A stretch of DNA of 24,017 nucleotides from CAMDBL01 sp964498125 (GTDB lineage: Bacteria > Pseudomonadota > Alphaproteobacteria > Rhizobiales > Hyphomicrobiaceae). The notes under the pieces are model-generated. The model ran no database searches. It was not told the DNA's origin and saw only the letters and a program-made list of their open reading frames with translations. The translations under genes and the position numbers were made by a program. Shown here in pieces: positions 22,530 to 24,017 of the stretch; positions within the stretch are counted from its first letter, which is position 1, and every line of letters starts with the position of its first letter. The stretch covers positions 1-24,017 of the forward strand of contig CAZCGE010000002.1 in assembly GCA_964498125.1 (NCBI GenBank), written 5' to 3'.

Positions 22530-23543
22530 ATGGCCAAAATACCCGCGTTTGATCCCATCGATTATCTGGTTGACCGCGCGTTTCCCTTTGCGCGGCACTT
22601 TCCGAATGCCCTGCTCAATCTTGATAACCCAAACGCATCGGGTACGGAGGCATTCAGAGAACAGCGTGACCATGCCGAACGATTTCGCCATGAACTCGGC
22701 TCCAAAACGCCTCTAGAGATTGCCGAACTCGTGAAAGCCCAAAAGCTGAGAGACAATGATGCGTTGGCGGCGAAACTAGTAAAGGAGGCAGCCGCGAGAT
22801 TTTTTAACCTGCCAACCGCGAACGCCAACTTCGATCACTACTGTAAGGCCGCTTATTGGACGCTTGACGAGTGCATCGCACTATCTTTTGGCAAGAACCC
22901 AAAGTTAGTAAATTGGGCGTCCGTCAAGCCGTATCTTTCCGTCTCTCCGTTTGCTTTGTCCTATGAGAGACTGCGAGACCTGATTGAGCGCGCGAAATGG
23001 GCGAAGCAGCTCTTCGAGCCTGTGTTACCTAGTATCTTTCTGTCATGGGCAATAAAGGCAGGAGTGCCACTATCGGAAGAATTGCTGAAGCGATCTGTCG
23101 ATAACGGTATCTCGCTCGTCGGTTGGCAAGAGCTTTTCGAAAAGCAGAAATTGATCACAGATCAAATTTCGAAAAACTATGACGAGTTCGCTGTGACTTC
23201 ACAAAAGACTATTGACGAACTCAGCGCACAAATCGCTCGTTTGAGCGAATTATCGTTGGACAACAAATCGGCTGCGGTGGCGATAGAGAAGACTGTACCA
23301 GCGGCAACCCGCGAGCGTGAAAGCATGTTGAAACTATTGGTTGGAATGGCAATCAAGGGATATCGCTTTGACCCCAGACTACCTCGAAATAGCGCGACCA
23401 AAGACATACAGACCGATTTGGAGATACTTGGGCTGTCGATGGACGATGGCACTATCCTCAAATATCTAAAGGAAGGCTCTGGACTCATCGATACGGACGC
23501 CCTTACTCCGCTCGATCGCAAACCGAATTCGCCCAAGCGCTAG
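22530..23543 (+). CDS. Unknown accessory protein with coiled coil and conserved C-terminal module
   Basis: A 337-residue, apparently soluble protein. I do not know its function. Residues about 60-130 are helical and charged; about 205-245 (TDQISKNYDEFAVTSQKTID onward) look like a coiled coil. The C-terminal 70 residues, TRERESMLKLLVGMAIKGY then SATKDIQTDLEILGLSMDDG and TILKYLKEG, match a pattern I recall at the ends of otherwise diverse hypothetical proteins in integrated elements, where it may bind DNA or a partner. Codon use is AT-richer than in the core genes. The start ATG 22530 has no strong ribosome site (only CGAG). It is the first gene after the tRNA and may be expressed with the AlpA-type gene downstream. 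Confidence 0.72.
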   Translation: MAKIPAFDPIDYLVDRAFPFARHFPNALLNLDNPNASGTEAFREQRDHAERFRHELGSKTPLEIAELVKAQKLRDNDALAAKLVKEAAARFFNLPTANANFDHYCKAAYWTLDECIALSFGKNPKLVNWASVKPYLSVSPFALSYERLRDLIERAKWAKQLFEPVLPSIFLSWAIKAGVPLSEELLKRSVDNGISLVGWQELFEKQKLITDQISKNYDEFAVTSQKTIDELSAQIARLSELSLDNKSAAVAIEKTVPAATRERESMLKLLVGMAIKGYRFDPRLPRNSATKDIQTDLEILGLSMDDGTILKYLKEGSGLIDTDALTPLDRKPNSPKR

Positions 23544-23581
23544 CCGAATTCGGCCAAAGCTCTTTCTGGACTCTTTAGGAC

Positions 23582-23607
23582 GCCTCCACGACTTTTTGGA
23601 TGGAGGC
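23582..23607 (+). promoter_or_regulatory. Hairpin covering the ribosome site of the AlpA-type gene
   Basis: GCCTCCA at 23582-23588 pairs perfectly with TGGAGGC at 23601-23607 around a 12-base loop. The downstream arm contains the Shine-Dalgarno GGAGG that serves the TTG start at 23613. In RNA the hairpin would hide the ribosome site, so it may set or switch translation. A weak terminator role is the alternative. Confidence 0.5.
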
Positions 23608-23612
23608 ATACC

Positions 23613-23819
23613 TTGCAGCACCTAAGCAAACTTCCCGACACAGGCTTCGTTCGGTTGGCATCAATTCTTGCCCCACGCGGCCCAATACCCGTCAGCAAAT
23701 CGACGTGGTGGGCTGGCGTCAAATCCGGGCGCTTCCCGCAGCCTGTTAAGCTCGGGCCCCGCACTACGGCTTGGCGCGTAGAAGACATTCGCCGCCTGAT
23801 TGAGACGGGGGCGACATGA
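23613..23819 (+). CDS. AlpA-family phage-type transcriptional regulator / excisionase-like
   Basis: A 68-residue winged-helix DNA-binding protein of the AlpA type, small regulators that activate integrase genes or assist excision in prophages and islands. Family marks are GFVRLASILAP, the helix-turn-helix STWWAGVKSGRFPQPVKLG, and the closing TTAWRVEDIRRLIE. The start is TTG 23613, because GGAGG lies six bases upstream; that site is inside a perfect hairpin. The stop codon at 23817-23819 is three bases before the next start, so the two genes are probably one transcript. Confidence 0.85.
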   Translation: MQHLSKLPDTGFVRLASILAPRGPIPVSKSTWWAGVKSGRFPQPVKLGPRTTAWRVEDIRRLIETGAT

Positions 23820-23822
23820 TCT

Positions 23823-24017
23823 ATGGCGAAGCGCAAGATCGATGCCCGGCGCATAAAAATCCACCGAAGTTACACAATCAGCGAAGCCGCCGACCGGCTT
23901 GGCGTCCACAAAAACACGGTGCAGCATTGGCTGAAGGCGGGCTTGCCCCACATCCGCGAACCTCGGCCAATTCTAATCCTTGGCCAAGACCTCAAACACT
24001 TCTTGAATGATCGACGG
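23823..24017 (+). CDS. Helix-turn-helix protein of an integrative element, truncated by the window end
   Basis: Sixty-five codons run without a stop to the last base. The protein begins MAKRKIDARRIKIHRSYT, then has a MerR/excisionase-like helix-turn-helix ISEAADRLGVHKNTVQHW, LKAGLPHIREPRPILILG and QDLKHFLNDRR. I recall close relatives (IHRSYTVEEVA...GVHKNTVRNWLK) encoded next to recombinase genes in alphaproteobacterial islands, so a recombinase just outside the window would not surprise. GGGGGCG lies about nine bases before ATG 23823, inside the end of the AlpA-type gene. Its total length and C-terminus cannot be seen. Confidence 0.8.
   Translation, partial: MAKRKIDARRIKIHRSYTISEAADRLGVHKNTVQHWLKAGLPHIREPRPILILGQDLKHFLNDRR

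Larger units (their letters stand above)
22318..24017 (+). mobile_element. Left edge of a probable integrated element at tRNA-fMet
   Basis: From the base after the tRNA CCA end, composition shifts to visibly AT-richer DNA (for example TTTATTTTATTAAAATC), and codon use in the next gene is unlike that of the GC-rich genes before it. Three plus-strand genes follow: an unknown coiled-coil protein, an AlpA-type regulator and a helix-turn-helix protein, the last two typical of excision/regulation modules of prophages and integrative elements. No integrase is inside the window, and the far attachment site is also out of view. The exact left junction within the tRNA 3' end is inferred, not shown. Confidence 0.65.

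Overview
The window looks like chromosomal DNA of a GC-rich alphaproteobacterium. Evidence: several alphaproteobacterial small families (DUF5330, DUF1491, DUF1214/DUF1254 tandem pair, an Omp25-like barrel), alternative TTG/GTG starts, an initiator tRNA with an A-U pair where most bacteria have the first of three G-C pairs, and abundant palindromic intergenic repeats. A Rhodospirillales or Reyranella-like placement is a guess, not shown by the sequence.

Layout. (1) 1-204: a perfect heptanucleotide array and its imperfect inverted counterpart. (2) 205-3229: a CocE/NonD-type hydrolase (-) divergent from an LLM flavin monooxygenase (+). (3) 3255-9116, minus strand: a membrane-anchored kinase-like/sulfatase-modifying-factor-like fusion, an OmpA-like peptidoglycan-binding protein, a family-4 glycosyltransferase and an RfaH/NusG-type antiterminator. 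This is the most system-like cluster: a predicted envelope sensor with a degenerate kinase site, joined to polysaccharide genes. (4) 9203-9336: one copy of a ~132-bp structured repeat whose inverted partner lies at 17750-17880. (5) 9417-12423: a 3-hydroxyisobutyrate-dehydrogenase-family enzyme, DUF5330, a membrane-anchored peptidoglycan-binding protein, DUF1491 and a small conserved protein. (6) 12460-15910, minus strand: an operon of penicillin-binding protein 1A, a DUF1214 protein and a DUF1254-like protein, with a 62-nt hairpin just ahead of the PBP1A start. (7) 16185-20352: a YcgN-type cysteine-cluster protein, an aquaporin, an unrecognised secreted protein, MurA and a small basic protein. 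(8) 20640-21863: a small secreted-protein gene out of frame at an AAGC tetranucleotide tract, then an outer-membrane beta-barrel. (9) 22241-22317: initiator tRNA-Met. (10) From 22318 to the end: visibly AT-richer accessory DNA starting exactly at the tRNA 3' end, with an unknown coiled-coil protein, an AlpA-type regulator and a truncated helix-turn-helix gene. This is probably the edge of an integrated element.

Taken together, much of the core part concerns the cell envelope (PBP1A, MurA, OmpA-like and PG-binding proteins, glycosyltransferase, barrel, aquaporin). The points most worth following up are the degenerate kinase/SUMF fusion locus, the paired mobile repeat, the PBP1A leader hairpin, the AAGC tract, and the tRNA-fMet island edge. 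All family calls are from reading the sequence; no database search was run.
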